NCBI GenBank assembly: GCA_018816905.1
Contig: JAHIVB010000013.1
Coordinates: forward strand, 1-64,000
DNA: 64,000 nt
DNA from: Bacillota bacterium
Lineage (GTDB): Bacteria > Bacillota_I > Bacilli_A > Izemoplasmatales > Hujiaoplasmataceae
Direction: 5' to 3'
Both the position numbers and the translations under genes were made by a program. The notes under the pieces were generated by a model that was not told the DNA's origin, searched no databases, and saw only the letters and a program-made list of their open reading frames with translations. Positions 24,806-33,280 of this stretch are shown here, in pieces. The first letter of the stretch is position 1. Each line of letters opens with the position of its first letter.

Positions 24806-26017
24806 CTAATTCGAACTTTTTAATTCTTGAATCGGCATATCAAGTTTTTTCTCAGCTGCCTGCAATAATTTCGTCACGGTATACGTCAAAAACAAATAAA
24901 TCAATGCGACAACGAAATAAGCTTCTAATTGTCTATAGTGCATTCCAGCAATCTTTCTCGTTTGGTTAAATAATTCGAAGATACCGATGATGGATAGTAC
25001 GGAAGTATCTTTTATGTTAATGACGAACTCGTTTCCAATCGCCGGCATAGAGTTTTTGATGGCTTGAGGAAATATAACGTAGCGCATCGTTTGTAATCCT
25101 GACATCCCTAAACTTCTGGAAGCTTCTGTTTGCCCTGAATCCACCGACTGAATTCCACCTCTTAGAATTTCCGCGATATAGGCTGTTGTATTGATGCTTA
25201 CGACGAATAACCCACATAGAAGCGCATTTCCAAACAGTCCGAGACCATACCAGAAAAAAGCGGCTTGGACAATCATCGGAGTACCTCGAAAAACAGTAAC
25301 GTAGACTTTAGAAAAGGTGGATAAGCCAACTTTTGCATAACGGATGAATCTAGAATCCATTTCACTCGGTTTTAATAGCCTTAACATAACTAGAATCATC
25401 GCTAGAAAGAATCCAATGATCGTTCCTGCCAAAGACAATAATAAAGTTGTCACAACGCCTTCCACAAAAAGCGATAAATACCTGAAGAAAGTAAAGAATG
25501 CGCCTTCCCAAAACCCATCCGGCATGACTGGAACCAGTTGTCCAGTATAAACCGCGGACGCACTTTCCTCTCCAAAAAAGAGCGTCGCGGTTAGTACAAA
25601 TGGATCATTGCCCGCAAAGGCATTTGGTAATGACACAATCCGTCCTTCTATGACGTCAATGACGACATCACCAGTTACACTGCTAACAGTAATCGACTGA
25701 ACATTCTCATCGAGGACAATTCTTTGGTTGTCTACTTCCCAAGTCAGTTCTACTTCTCCATACGTCAAAGGCAAATAGAATCCTGTGGACAATTGGTTCA
25801 ATTTGGTATCATTTAAAGTTTGGTAATTATAGGTGCTATATATTCGTATGTTCTCGATTGCATCCAACAAAATCGGGTTTGTACTTTCTTCTTCCATTGC
25901 ATAGACCACTTCCGGAGACGTAAATATAGAAAATGTTCCCGGAAAAATGGTGTTTGCAATTCCAAGCAAACAGATGAACAATAATAGTTTTAATCCCAAT
26001 TTTCGAATCTTAAACAT
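24806..26017 (-). CDS. Lysine ABC transporter permease with N-terminal Ig-like extension
   Basis: The C-terminal half (about 190-400) is a normal HisM/GlnP-type permease, including an EASRSLGMSGLQTMRYVIFP segment (the EAA loop). Preceding it are a signal/anchor helix (about 10-30) and about 140 extracellular residues with the pattern of an atrophied bacterial Ig-like domain (ELTWEVDN.., VVIDVIEGRIVSLP, then VLTATLFFGE). Fusions of binding proteins to permeases are common; an Ig-like domain here is unusual. AAAGGA six bases before the ATG at 26017 favours that start over an upstream TTG. Confidence 0.85.
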   Translation of the reverse strand: MFKIRKLGLKLLLFICLLGIANTIFPGTFSIFTSPEVVYAMEEESTNPILLDAIENIRIYSTYNYQTLNDTKLNQLSTGFYLPLTYGEVELTWEVDNQRIVLDENVQSITVSSVTGDVVIDVIEGRIVSLPNAFAGNDPFVLTATLFFGEESASAVYTGQLVPVMPDGFWEGAFFTFFRYLSLFVEGVVTTLLLSLAGTIIGFFLAMILVMLRLLKPSEMDSRFIRYAKVGLSTFSKVYVTVFRGTPMIVQAAFFWYGLGLFGNALLCGLFVVSINTTAYIAEILRGGIQSVDSGQTEASRSLGMSGLQTMRYVIFPQAIKNSMPAIGNEFVINIKDTSVLSIIGIFELFNQTRKIAGMHYRQLEAYFVVALIYLFLTYTVTKLLQAAEKKLDMPIQELKSSN

Positions 26018-26040
26018 ATGAAATCCTTTCAATGCGAGTT

Positions 26041-26898
26041 TTATGGTTGTCTGTCAATCGCTGCAATCATCCATTCTTCTCTACTTTGAGAAGAAATCGA
26101 TTCCAGAATGGTGTTGATATTTGCAAGTAAAGTGACATCACTTTGTCTGACTGCAATCGCTACGGCACTGTCTTCGTAGGAAACATCAAAACCATCGCCC
26201 TCTTCAAAGGTAATGTATGTCAAATCCGGATTCGATTCACAGATTGCGATGGCGACCGGTAACTCTAAAATGGTCGCATCATAAGTGCCTGAATTGATTG
26301 AGGTCACGATGGTAGGAACGTCTCCAAGCGGATTTTCATGGGTTGCGCCTGTCATTTGCACAATTAGATCGTCATAAATCGTCGACATCTGTCCAACAAC
26401 GCTTGCTCCTGCAAAATCATCAATAGAAGTTGCGGATGCATACGTAGAATCGCTTCTTAGGACAACGACATGTGTAGAATGATAATATTCCTCTGAGAAA
26501 CTGACCGTTAATGCACGTTCAGCCGTAGGACTCATACCAGCGATAATCATGTCGATTTGCGCAGATTCTGCTAGAGAAGGAATTAATCCGTCCCATTCAA
26601 CTGCTTTAACCACTAAATTGACCCCAAGACCATCCGCAATCGCCAAAGCGACTTGAACATCATAGCCGTCGCAATAATTGCTAGTTGAATCAATCATCAC
26701 TGCGATGTCGGAAGCATTTGCTTCTTCGACAGTCCAGTTAAAAGGTGCATAGGCACATTCCATTCCAACGACAATTGTTCCGCGTTCCTGAATCGCTTCA
26801 TAATTGTCTTGGTCAACGGAAATGTTTCCGCCTGAAGTACATCCTGCAAGAAGCAGGAAGAGTAAACTTGTAAAACCAATCATTAATACTTTTTTCAT
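26041..26898 (-). CDS. Lysine-binding lipoprotein of the ABC transporter
   Basis: Extracellular substrate-binding protein of amino acid importers (SBP family 3). The signal peptide ends in a lipobox LLAGC with Cys20 as the lipid-modified residue. The mature part begins with the family pattern RGTIVVGMECAYAPFNW; DGYDVQVALAIADGLG and DMIIAGMSPTAERA are also typical. The C-terminus retains the usual ESISSQ..EEW pattern. Lysine specificity is inferred from the riboswitch. It is the first gene of the operon. Confidence 0.93.
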   Translation of the reverse strand: MKKVLMIGFTSLLFLLLAGCTSGGNISVDQDNYEAIQERGTIVVGMECAYAPFNWTVEEANASDIAVMIDSTSNYCDGYDVQVALAIADGLGVNLVVKAVEWDGLIPSLAESAQIDMIIAGMSPTAERALTVSFSEEYYHSTHVVVLRSDSTYASATSIDDFAGASVVGQMSTIYDDLIVQMTGATHENPLGDVPTIVTSINSGTYDATILELPVAIAICESNPDLTYITFEEGDGFDVSYEDSAVAIAVRQSDVTLLANINTILESISSQSREEWMIAAIDRQP

Positions 26899-26930
26899 TT
26901 GAATTCTCCTTTAGAATTTGATTTTTTGCG

Positions 26931-26958
26931 AAAAAAAAGCGTCATATCAGACGCTTTC
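26931..26958 (-). terminator. Expression-platform terminator of the lysine riboswitch
   Basis: AAAGCGTC-TGATAT-GACGCTTT followed by a T run, between the lysine aptamer and the binding-protein gene. The element controls the gene by premature termination. Confidence 0.85.
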
Positions 26959-26982
26959 AAATCAAATTCAGGAATTTGTTTC

Positions 26983-27142
26983 GTTTTAGCGCCTCTATCT
27001 TTCGATAGGAGTGTCCTAAGTATTCCCTAAGACCCCATGAAGCAACATGTCTGTTGATTCATTCGGCGATGGTTACCTTTCAACAGGATCATAGACTACC
27101 GTCTCCCCAGTTTACTCTTTTGCATCGCTACCTCTAAACTAA
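26983..27142 (-). ncRNA. Lysine riboswitch aptamer
   Basis: Read 5' to 3' on the minus strand the leader shows the ordered signature of the lysine riboswitch: AGAGGTAGC, then AGTA, a GGGGAGACGG segment, TTGAAAGG, ATCGCCGAA, then GGTCTTAGGGAATACTTAGG and a closing CTAAAAC that pairs with GTTTAG at the 5' end. This multi-stem layout with the GAAAGG and GCCGAA core is specific to the L-box. It lies between a consensus promoter and a terminator. The 339-base gene-free stretch 26899-27237 is fully explained by promoter, aptamer and terminator. Confidence 0.92.
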
Positions 27143-27166
27143 TATGAAGTTGTTTCGCATGAAGTA

Positions 27167-27194
27167 ATTATACAGGACATCACTCAGATGTCAA
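27167..27194 (-). promoter_or_regulatory. Promoter of the lysine transporter operon
   Basis: -35 TTGACA (27194-27189), 16-base spacer, -10 TATAAT (27172-27167), both perfect. Confidence 0.9.
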
Positions 27195-27237
27195 TCAAAT
27201 AAGCAAATTAATTTATAAATCGTTCAATGAAAACGTT

Positions 27238-28695
27238 TTAGTCCGATTCAAGTTCTAGAAATGCGAGTACATTTTCTCTTTTTGTATTGAAGTACCATTC
27301 ACTGTTCCTAAGGCTAAACACTTGGTTTCCCAGATGATTTTCATTAATCAGGACGTCTTGATATAGTGACTTCACGATTAAGAACTCTTCGTTGAATGCC
27401 TCGAATGTAAAAAGATTAGTCGCAAAGTCCTCTAAATACATGTGATAAAGTGTGATATTTTCATCATTTTCAAAGATTCGGTTCACTAAGACAGCGAACT
27501 GGTCGGTCGAAGCTTGAAGAGGATAGTTGACTCCATACATGAAAGTTAAATCCTGATGTTTGCCAAACCCAAGTGAATTATCTAAATCAAAAGGAATGAA
27601 CACGGCTTTATTCGTATAGACATTGAAGTAAAGATAAAAGTTATTGTAATTGTACCGATAGTCATCGGTATTTCCAATCAGAAAACCAATTGCGAGTGCA
27701 CGAATAAAGTGATCGACATCGATGATTTCATCTTGATGAAGGCTAAAGTAGGACGAATTATCAAGGACTTCAATCAAATTGGTTAAAGAATCAAAATGAG
27801 TTCTTGAACCACCTAAGGTATTGTTTTTAAGAGAATAGGAATATCTCTCATTGAGCTCGTTTTCGTTGATACCGATGAGACCTTCATATGCCATGCCAAG
27901 ATCAGCGGGACCTGAAGTGTCTGTGCATTTATAAAGATCACCGTAATCTCCCAGCAAATCACTTGAGAAATTCTTTTTCAAGAATTCATTGTCAATGGGT
28001 TCAATGATGGTATAAAACCCAAACCCGATGAGTGTTTCTTCGATTTTAAAATAGACCACGCCGTAGGATGCATTTGATACCATTACACCTGCTTGCTCGT
28101 ATAAATAGTAAGAATAAGCTTCTGATATCATTGCTTCATCAAATTCACTGTCGAAAGTCTTACAAAATTCAAAATTGAGCTGACTCAAATTAAAAGCTTC
28201 TCTTGACTTTAATATTTCATATTCATTCGAATTGTTTGGATAGTCAAAAGTAGCGTCAAATTGAAGTTGAAAAGAAGTTTGATGATAGACTTCTCTATCT
28301 CTCCAATCATAGGTCAAAGGAAGGTTTCTCGAGGTGTTGCTCTTTGTTCTAAAACCGACTTCTTCAATGCTGAAAGAATTGTCTTCACCATCGTTATAAG
28401 TTAAAGTTACTTTATGCATCGTATTGTCTTGATACGTTCCATAAAGGTCAAAATAGGCTTGCATCGAGTCCAGTAAGGATTGAAACTCCACTTCTGAAAA
28501 CTCAATCGTAAAGGACTTGTACAGATGGTCATCGAAGAGATTGTCGTAATCTCTTTTTTGTTTTCGATTATTCATCAGTCTTTCAATCGAGGGTTCATCG
28601 TCATTCGCATAGACAAATTGGTAATAAGAAAGAGTGGCAATACTTGCCACAAGCAGAAAGATTAAGATGATTCGTTTCATCACCAGACCGCTCAT
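27238..28695 (-). CDS. CotH-family extracellular protein kinase-like protein (second copy)
   Basis: Paralogue of the preceding CotH-like gene. The start at 28695 is set by AGGAGAG five bases upstream and follows the upstream stop by ten bases. It has an N-terminal signal or anchor helix (about 6-28) without lipobox, then the CotH fold (485 residues in total). The catalytic region shows GNTDDYRYNYNNFYLYF followed by IPFDLDNSLGF, matching the D-x-x-x-N-N and DxD positions of CotH kinases. An NxRxKS-type GFRTKSNTS segment near residue 115 is also typical. Role inferred: phosphorylation of secreted or surface proteins. Confidence 0.82.
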   Translation of the reverse strand: MSGLVMKRIILIFLLVASIATLSYYQFVYANDDEPSIERLMNNRKQKRDYDNLFDDHLYKSFTIEFSEVEFQSLLDSMQAYFDLYGTYQDNTMHKVTLTYNDGEDNSFSIEEVGFRTKSNTSRNLPLTYDWRDREVYHQTSFQLQFDATFDYPNNSNEYEILKSREAFNLSQLNFEFCKTFDSEFDEAMISEAYSYYLYEQAGVMVSNASYGVVYFKIEETLIGFGFYTIIEPIDNEFLKKNFSSDLLGDYGDLYKCTDTSGPADLGMAYEGLIGINENELNERYSYSLKNNTLGGSRTHFDSLTNLIEVLDNSSYFSLHQDEIIDVDHFIRALAIGFLIGNTDDYRYNYNNFYLYFNVYTNKAVFIPFDLDNSLGFGKHQDLTFMYGVNYPLQASTDQFAVLVNRIFENDENITLYHMYLEDFATNLFTFEAFNEEFLIVKSLYQDVLINENHLGNQVFSLRNSEWYFNTKRENVLAFLELESD

Positions 28696-28705
28696 AGGTT
28701 CTCTC

Positions 28706-30232
28706 CTAATCATTGATGTAATAGATTGCTCTTTCTCTTGCCCATTCAGACTTTTGTTCGTAGTAATCAGAAATATCCATGTTACGTGATGTTGTAGAAA
28801 AATAAGTGATTCCCAAATGATTTTCCGCATTCAACTCTGTTTCATACAACTGTTTGATCAAATTGAATTTCTCAATATATTTTGTGATGTCAAAAACAGG
28901 ATTGGTGGGATTCGTAAATTCAATCAAATATGTCAAATAGGTTTCTTCAAACTCAGAAATTTCAAGTACATTGTATGCCATCGGCAAATTGCTTTGATCT
29001 CCGATGTAACTTTGTGCCGGAGGATAGTTCAGTACGTCTAGATTCAGGCCATGATTGCCATAGGGATCCCAACCATAACCCATGGATTGATCCATGTCAA
29101 ACGGAATATAGACAGCTTTTCCTTCGTAAAAATATAGATAGTAGTTATTGGCGTCGCTTCGATAATCATCCGGACTTCCAATTAAAAATCCCATTGCGTA
29201 CGCTCTGAGCAAAGAATCAATATCAATGTATTGTTCCAATATATTCTGATAGTTGATTACGGAGGTATCGTTTAATCGATCCACAAAAGTAATGAAACTA
29301 GAGAAATTAGAAGTATCTTTATTGGTCTTCAACTGGTAGGTCTTTCGATACCCATCATTATAATCAGAAACGCCAAGTGCGATAGGCATATAATCGTCTT
29401 TTAAATTCGCAGGACCGAAATTCTGCCATACACACTTATATAGATCGCCCACAGTTCCATCCTGGTCTCTTCCGAAGTATCGTTTAACGAATACGTCGTC
29501 AATCGGTTCTTGAAGTAAAAATAGACCATAAGGAACTTCAGTGCCTTCGATATCAAAGTAAATGATTGCATAAGAAGTCGCTGAAGTCAAAACACCAGCT
29601 TCTCTATACAAATCATAGGCAATCGATTCGGTTACGATTCCAGAATCTCCTGGATTAACATATTTGAAATTAAGCTGTTCTAAGTCAAAAGCTCTTCTTT
29701 CTTTCAATTCTTTATATTGAGTCGAGTTTTCAAGATAATCAAAGGTATCGTTGAACTCCAATTGAAACGATACTTGTTGATATCCGATAATATTTCCACT
29801 ATTGTCTTTGATAACCGGAAGATCTCTTGAAAAAATGTTTCCTTTGGTTCTAAATCCAACTTCATTCAGGACAATGATATTTCCTAAAGAGTCGGTGTAT
29901 TCAATATCGACTTCTTGAATCGTATTGTCTCGATACGTTCCAAACTCGTCGTAGTAATTCTCCATGTCATTAATCAATTTCAAAAAATTAGATTCCGAGA
30001 AATGAATCACAAACTTTTTATACACTTGATCGTCAAATAGATTAATGTAACTTTGATCTACTTCTTCAAGGGTGGTAGAATCAGTCAGTTCACCAGATGT
30101 TGTTGCTGAAGTTGTTGTCGTGGATGTTAATGTCGATGTTTCAGTAGTATTTGTTGATTGGCTTAAGAAATCACAGCCAGTAATAAAAAACAGGACGAGA
30201 AACATCGATAACAAGAAAGCTTTTTTAGCCAT
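28706..30232 (-). CDS. CotH-family lipoprotein kinase-like protein (first copy)
   Basis: A 508-residue lipoprotein with lipobox FITGC (Cys20) and a Ser/Thr-rich linker (about 24-55), followed by the CotH kinase-like domain. GFRTKGNIFSRDLP is the conserved N-lobe segment; GSPDDYRSDANNYYLYF and VYIPFDMDQSMGY form the catalytic region. CotH proteins phosphorylate spore-coat proteins in Bacillus, but no spore genes occur here, so the substrate is probably another surface protein. It lies three bases after a pseudouridine synthase gene and ten bases before its paralogue. Confidence 0.85.
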   Translation of the reverse strand: MAKKAFLLSMFLVLFFITGCDFLSQSTNTTETSTLTSTTTTSATTSGELTDSTTLEEVDQSYINLFDDQVYKKFVIHFSESNFLKLINDMENYYDEFGTYRDNTIQEVDIEYTDSLGNIIVLNEVGFRTKGNIFSRDLPVIKDNSGNIIGYQQVSFQLEFNDTFDYLENSTQYKELKERRAFDLEQLNFKYVNPGDSGIVTESIAYDLYREAGVLTSATSYAIIYFDIEGTEVPYGLFLLQEPIDDVFVKRYFGRDQDGTVGDLYKCVWQNFGPANLKDDYMPIALGVSDYNDGYRKTYQLKTNKDTSNFSSFITFVDRLNDTSVINYQNILEQYIDIDSLLRAYAMGFLIGSPDDYRSDANNYYLYFYEGKAVYIPFDMDQSMGYGWDPYGNHGLNLDVLNYPPAQSYIGDQSNLPMAYNVLEISEFEETYLTYLIEFTNPTNPVFDITKYIEKFNLIKQLYETELNAENHLGITYFSTTSRNMDISDYYEQKSEWARERAIYYIND

Positions 30233-30235
30233 GAA

Positions 30236-31126
30236 TTATGCTCCATTTTCTTTCATGAATTTTTTGAAAGCTTCAGGAAGTTCCAATTCAACATTGATTT
30301 CCTGATCCAAGATTGGATGAACAAAACGGATAAGACTACTAAATAGCAACATTTGGTTGATTGTATATCGGTTTTTGTTGTAGAGTTCGTCTCCAACGAT
30401 TGGAAATGAAAAGTGCGAAAAATGGACTCTGACTTGATGAGTTCTTCCAGTTTCTGATAGAACTTTAACAAGTGAAAATCTCTTGAATTCTTTCACAACT
30501 TGATAGGTTGTAGAACATTCTTCTCCTTGTAACTGAACTTCTCTTTTAATCGAATTTTCAACTCGACCAATAGGCAATTCAATACAATTCTTTTTGACGT
30601 CAAGAATTCCATCGATGATGGCATGATATTCTCTTACGATGTCTGTTTCCGATTTTCCACTAAGCAAATATTTGATGAAACGGTTTTTCGCAAGCATAAT
30701 CAATCCGGAACTTTCTTTGTCGAGGCGATTAACAAAATGGATTTCGCTCTTGATTCCGTGATCTTTGTAATAGCCTTGTAATCCATTGGCCAAAGTGCCC
30801 GTTGGATGTGCTTTTGTGACCATGATTTGTTGATCGGCTGGTTTGTTGACAATGATGACATAATCGTCTTCATACGCGATGTCCAGTGTCATTCGTTCTG
30901 GTCTGATTTTGGAATCCAATTCTTCATCATTGATAAAAACATGAAGATGTTCGCCTTTTTTGACGGTATCCTTCAATGATTTCAGTGCTTGATTTACAAA
31001 AATCTGATGTTTTCCGTCTTTCACTTCGATGATTTTGAACGGAACGTTGCTTTCTTTTAAAAATCTTTGAATCGCTTCTGGCTTTTTAATACGATAAATT
31101 AGTTCCAAAATGACCACATCCTTCAT
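30236..31126 (-). CDS. RluA/RluD-family pseudouridine synthase
   Basis: An RNA pseudouridine synthase with the catalytic HFVNRLDKESSGLIMLAKN motif (Asp in RLD), an NKPADQQI-type motif I, and the TGRTHQVRVH motif near residue 225. At 296 residues it has the RluA-family size; a weak N-terminal S4-like region is possible. Whether it acts on 23S rRNA or tRNA cannot be told. A -10 at 31137-31132 sits so close to the ATG at 31126 that a TTG at 31108, with AAGGA upstream, may be the true start. Confidence 0.88.
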   Translation of the reverse strand: MKDVVILELIYRIKKPEAIQRFLKESNVPFKIIEVKDGKHQIFVNQALKSLKDTVKKGEHLHVFINDEELDSKIRPERMTLDIAYEDDYVIIVNKPADQQIMVTKAHPTGTLANGLQGYYKDHGIKSEIHFVNRLDKESSGLIMLAKNRFIKYLLSGKSETDIVREYHAIIDGILDVKKNCIELPIGRVENSIKREVQLQGEECSTTYQVVKEFKRFSLVKVLSETGRTHQVRVHFSHFSFPIVGDELYNKNRYTINQMLLFSSLIRFVHPILDQEINVELELPEAFKKFMKENGA

Positions 31127-31131
31127 AGAGT

Positions 31132-31137
31132 ATTATA
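31132..31137 (-). promoter_or_regulatory. -10 element of the pseudouridine synthase / cotH operon
   Basis: A perfect TATAAT within GGTATAAT, only five bases from the first possible start codon, so the mRNA would be almost leaderless. Confidence 0.45.
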
Positions 31138-31149
31138 CCATAAAAATGA

Positions 31150-31178
31150 AAAAAGATTAATGTCAGAATTAATCTTTT
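31150..31178 (-). terminator. Terminator of the DUF402 gene
   Basis: AAAAGATTAAT-TCTGAC-ATTAATCTTTT followed by a T-rich run on the minus strand. Confidence 0.75.
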
Positions 31179-31196
31179 CCCTGAGTAGATTGAATG

Positions 31197-31724
31197 CTAT
31201 TTTCCCATCTCGAGAAAGATGTCATACCATTTCAAAATGCAACCTGGAAGAAAAGGGATTTCTTTGTTTTCAATTCTTTTTTGAAGGTCTTCAATCTCGT
31301 TTTCCAAGATGTTGCATATGCTTTCAGGATAATTCATGATTCTCTGGTGTTTCTTGTATTCGTTCCGGTCTAGAATAGAAATGGTTCCGTCTACGACGAC
31401 CTTCACATCCAAATCGTAATCGATATATTTAATTGCTTCTTCATCGACAAGCGTTGGAGAACTCATATTGCAATAATAAGAGACTCCTGACGGTTTAATA
31501 ATACCGATGACGTTATACCAATGGTTTTTGAAGAAGAACGATACGGATGGTTCTTTCGTATACCAGAAGCGTCCATTCGATTCAATTACCTTTGTTCTTT
31601 TATTTGCGACGATGATGTACTCTTCAGTATCTTCAAGAACGGTAGCCTGTTCCCATATACGATGAAGAGAATGGTCATGTTTATAACTTTGTAAAACGAT
31701 CTTGGTACCAACTGATAATCTCAT
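31197..31724 (-). CDS. DUF402 nucleoside tri/diphosphatase-like protein (YgaC/Ntdp type)
   Basis: A protein of about 175 residues closely patterned on Bacillus YgaC / S. aureus Ntdp. It has KHDHSLHRIWE at the N-terminus, an NGRFWYTKEPSVSFFF segment, the SYYCNMSSP strand, and EEAIKYIDYDLDVKVV with the metal-binding Asp residues. Relatives hydrolyse nucleoside tri- and diphosphates. The frame extends upstream to 31856, but the AAGGA site, the extended -10 and the trmL terminator all place the start at the ATG at 31724. Confidence 0.88.
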   Translation of the reverse strand: MRLSVGTKIVLQSYKHDHSLHRIWEQATVLEDTEEYIIVANKRTKVIESNGRFWYTKEPSVSFFFKNHWYNVIGIIKPSGVSYYCNMSSPTLVDEEAIKYIDYDLDVKVVVDGTISILDRNEYKKHQRIMNYPESICNILENEIEDLQKRIENKEIPFLPGCILKWYDIFLEMGK

Positions 31725-31755
31725 AAACATCATTCCTTTATGGGTTCTTACATCT

Positions 31756-31761
31756 ATTATA
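31756..31761 (-). promoter_or_regulatory. Extended -10 promoter of the DUF402 gene
   Basis: TGTTATAAT on the minus strand (TGn plus perfect TATAAT), about 30 bases before the ATG at 31724. Confidence 0.6.
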
Positions 31762-31802
31762 ACAGATTGGGTGTTGAAATGCTTGTCTTTTTTATAGAGA
31801 AA

Positions 31803-31828
31803 AGAAAAACCCTCGCAGTGGAGGGTTA
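31803..31828 (-). terminator. Terminator behind trmL
   Basis: ACCCTC-CACTGC-GAGGGT followed by TTTTCTTTT on the minus strand, beginning at the trmL stop codon. Confidence 0.8.
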
Positions 31829-32356
31829 CTCTGTTAAATCGTCTTCTAACAACCAATCTGCGCCTTTCAAAGAATCAGGCTCAGATTTGGAAAGATTTTC
31901 ATAATCACGTTGTCGTAAGGCTTCATATAAGACAGTACAAACAACATTGCTTAAATTCAAACTTCTTATGTTTTCATTCATTGGCAGACGAATGCAATCC
32001 TCTAAATGTTCTCGTAGAATTTCTTTGGGAATACCAGTAGACTCCTTACCAAAAATCAGATAATATTCAGTTTCTTTGGATTTAAAGTCAAATTGATCCG
32101 GAGATTTTTTTCCATATCTTGTCAAGAAAGCATATCTCCCTGGGTTTTTCGATGTAAATTCTTCCCAGTTTTTATAGGTTGCAAAATGAACATGTTCAAG
32201 ATAATTGACGCCCGATCTTTTCAAATACTTCATATCCAGTTTAAACCCGAAAGGCTCAATCAAATGTAAAAAAGTATTTGTCCCAGCACATGTTCTCATG
32301 ATATTACCTGTGTTTTGAGGTATTTCAGGGCCATATAAAACAACGTTTAATGCCAT
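31826..32356 (-). CDS. trmL: tRNA (cytidine/uridine-34 2'-O)-methyltransferase TrmL
   Basis: A SPOUT-class methyltransferase (CspR/TrmL) that methylates the wobble ribose of Leu tRNAs. It starts NVVLYGPEIPQNTGNIMRTC and has the SAM-knot motifs LIFGKESTGIP near residue 100 and MNENIRSLNLSNVV near 125. At 176 residues it is slightly long because of an acidic C-terminal tail. It follows nfo directly (stop and start adjoin) and ends at a terminator. Confidence 0.95.
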   Translation of the reverse strand: MALNVVLYGPEIPQNTGNIMRTCAGTNTFLHLIEPFGFKLDMKYLKRSGVNYLEHVHFATYKNWEEFTSKNPGRYAFLTRYGKKSPDQFDFKSKETEYYLIFGKESTGIPKEILREHLEDCIRLPMNENIRSLNLSNVVCTVLYEALRQRDYENLSKSEPDSLKGADWLLEDDLTE

Positions 32357-33280
32357 TTATAACCCTCCTTCATAAGAAAACAGAACCTCTTCTTTTAGAT
32401 TTGGATTAAACTTCTTGGATTGAATCATTTCAATCTCATGAAGATAAGGAGGATAGGAGAATTTATCGTTTTTCATCGAAGGAATATAGGGAGTTTCTAG
32501 TATTTTTGGAAGATGAGCCAGTAATGGATGGTAGATTATTTTTATTAGTGATTCAAAACCAATAAATCCAAACCCAATGTTTTCATGGCGATCTTTATGA
32601 GAGTCGAATATATTCTTAGAATCATTGACGTGAATTACTTTGAGGAAAGACAGTCCGATAGTCTGATCAAATAAATCAAGAACACCATCAAAATCGTTGA
32701 TGACATCATATCCAGCATCATGGGAATGGCAAGTATCAAGACATACCCCTATTCTGGATTGGTTATGGACAAGACGAATGATTTCAGCCAACTCGTTGAA
32801 GTTTCTGCCAACTTCAGTTCCTTTTCCTGCCATCCCTTCAAGTGCAATGACGACATCAAGTTCAGCCGTCATGGACAAAATTCGATTCACTCCTCTTGCG
32901 ATTCTTTCGACTCCTTTTTCTGGGCCGTCTTTCATATGCGCACCAGGGTGAAGAACTAATGTTTTCGAACCGAGGGCTGCAGTTCTTCTGACTTCTTCCG
33001 CCAGAAATTCAACAGCAAATTCTTGTTTTTCTGGATCAGGGTTTGCGAGATTGACGATATATGGAGCATGTACAATCACGTGTTCTTGTAAGATGTTTTC
33101 CGATTTCATCAATTGATGTGCCTCATTGATTTGAAGTTCGGAAATCGGCTTTCTAGCAGTATTTTGAGGTGCACCCGTATATACCATAAATGCATTCGCA
33201 TGATAAGATATCGCTTCTTTTACACTGCCTAGAAATTGCTCTGCACCGCCTAAAGATACATGTGATCCAATCAATATCAT
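32357..33280 (-). CDS. nfo: Endonuclease IV (AP endonuclease)
   Basis: A zinc-dependent apurinic/apyrimidinic endonuclease of base-excision repair. The TIM-barrel motifs are visible: GSHVSLGGAE, VHAPYIVNLANPD, LVLHPGAHM, IALEGMAGKGTEVG, GVCLDTCHSHDAGYD and VIHVNDSKN, which together supply the three zinc sites. The C-terminus ends with ETPYIP. At 307 residues it is near the normal size. It overlaps the helicase gene by four bases (ATGA). Confidence 0.95.
   Translation of the reverse strand: MILIGSHVSLGGAEQFLGSVKEAISYHANAFMVYTGAPQNTARKPISELQINEAHQLMKSENILQEHVIVHAPYIVNLANPDPEKQEFAVEFLAEEVRRTAALGSKTLVLHPGAHMKDGPEKGVERIARGVNRILSMTAELDVVIALEGMAGKGTEVGRNFNELAEIIRLVHNQSRIGVCLDTCHSHDAGYDVINDFDGVLDLFDQTIGLSFLKVIHVNDSKNIFDSHKDRHENIGFGFIGFESLIKIIYHPLLAHLPKILETPYIPSMKNDKFSYPPYLHEIEMIQSKKFNPNLKEEVLFSYEGGL

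Noticed and set aside
28420-29950. Possible recent duplication or recombination between the two cotH genes
   Set aside because: Only short DNA identities (about 15-20 bases around the TYQDNT/TYRDNT codons) are shared; overall the copies are well diverged, so this is an old duplication.
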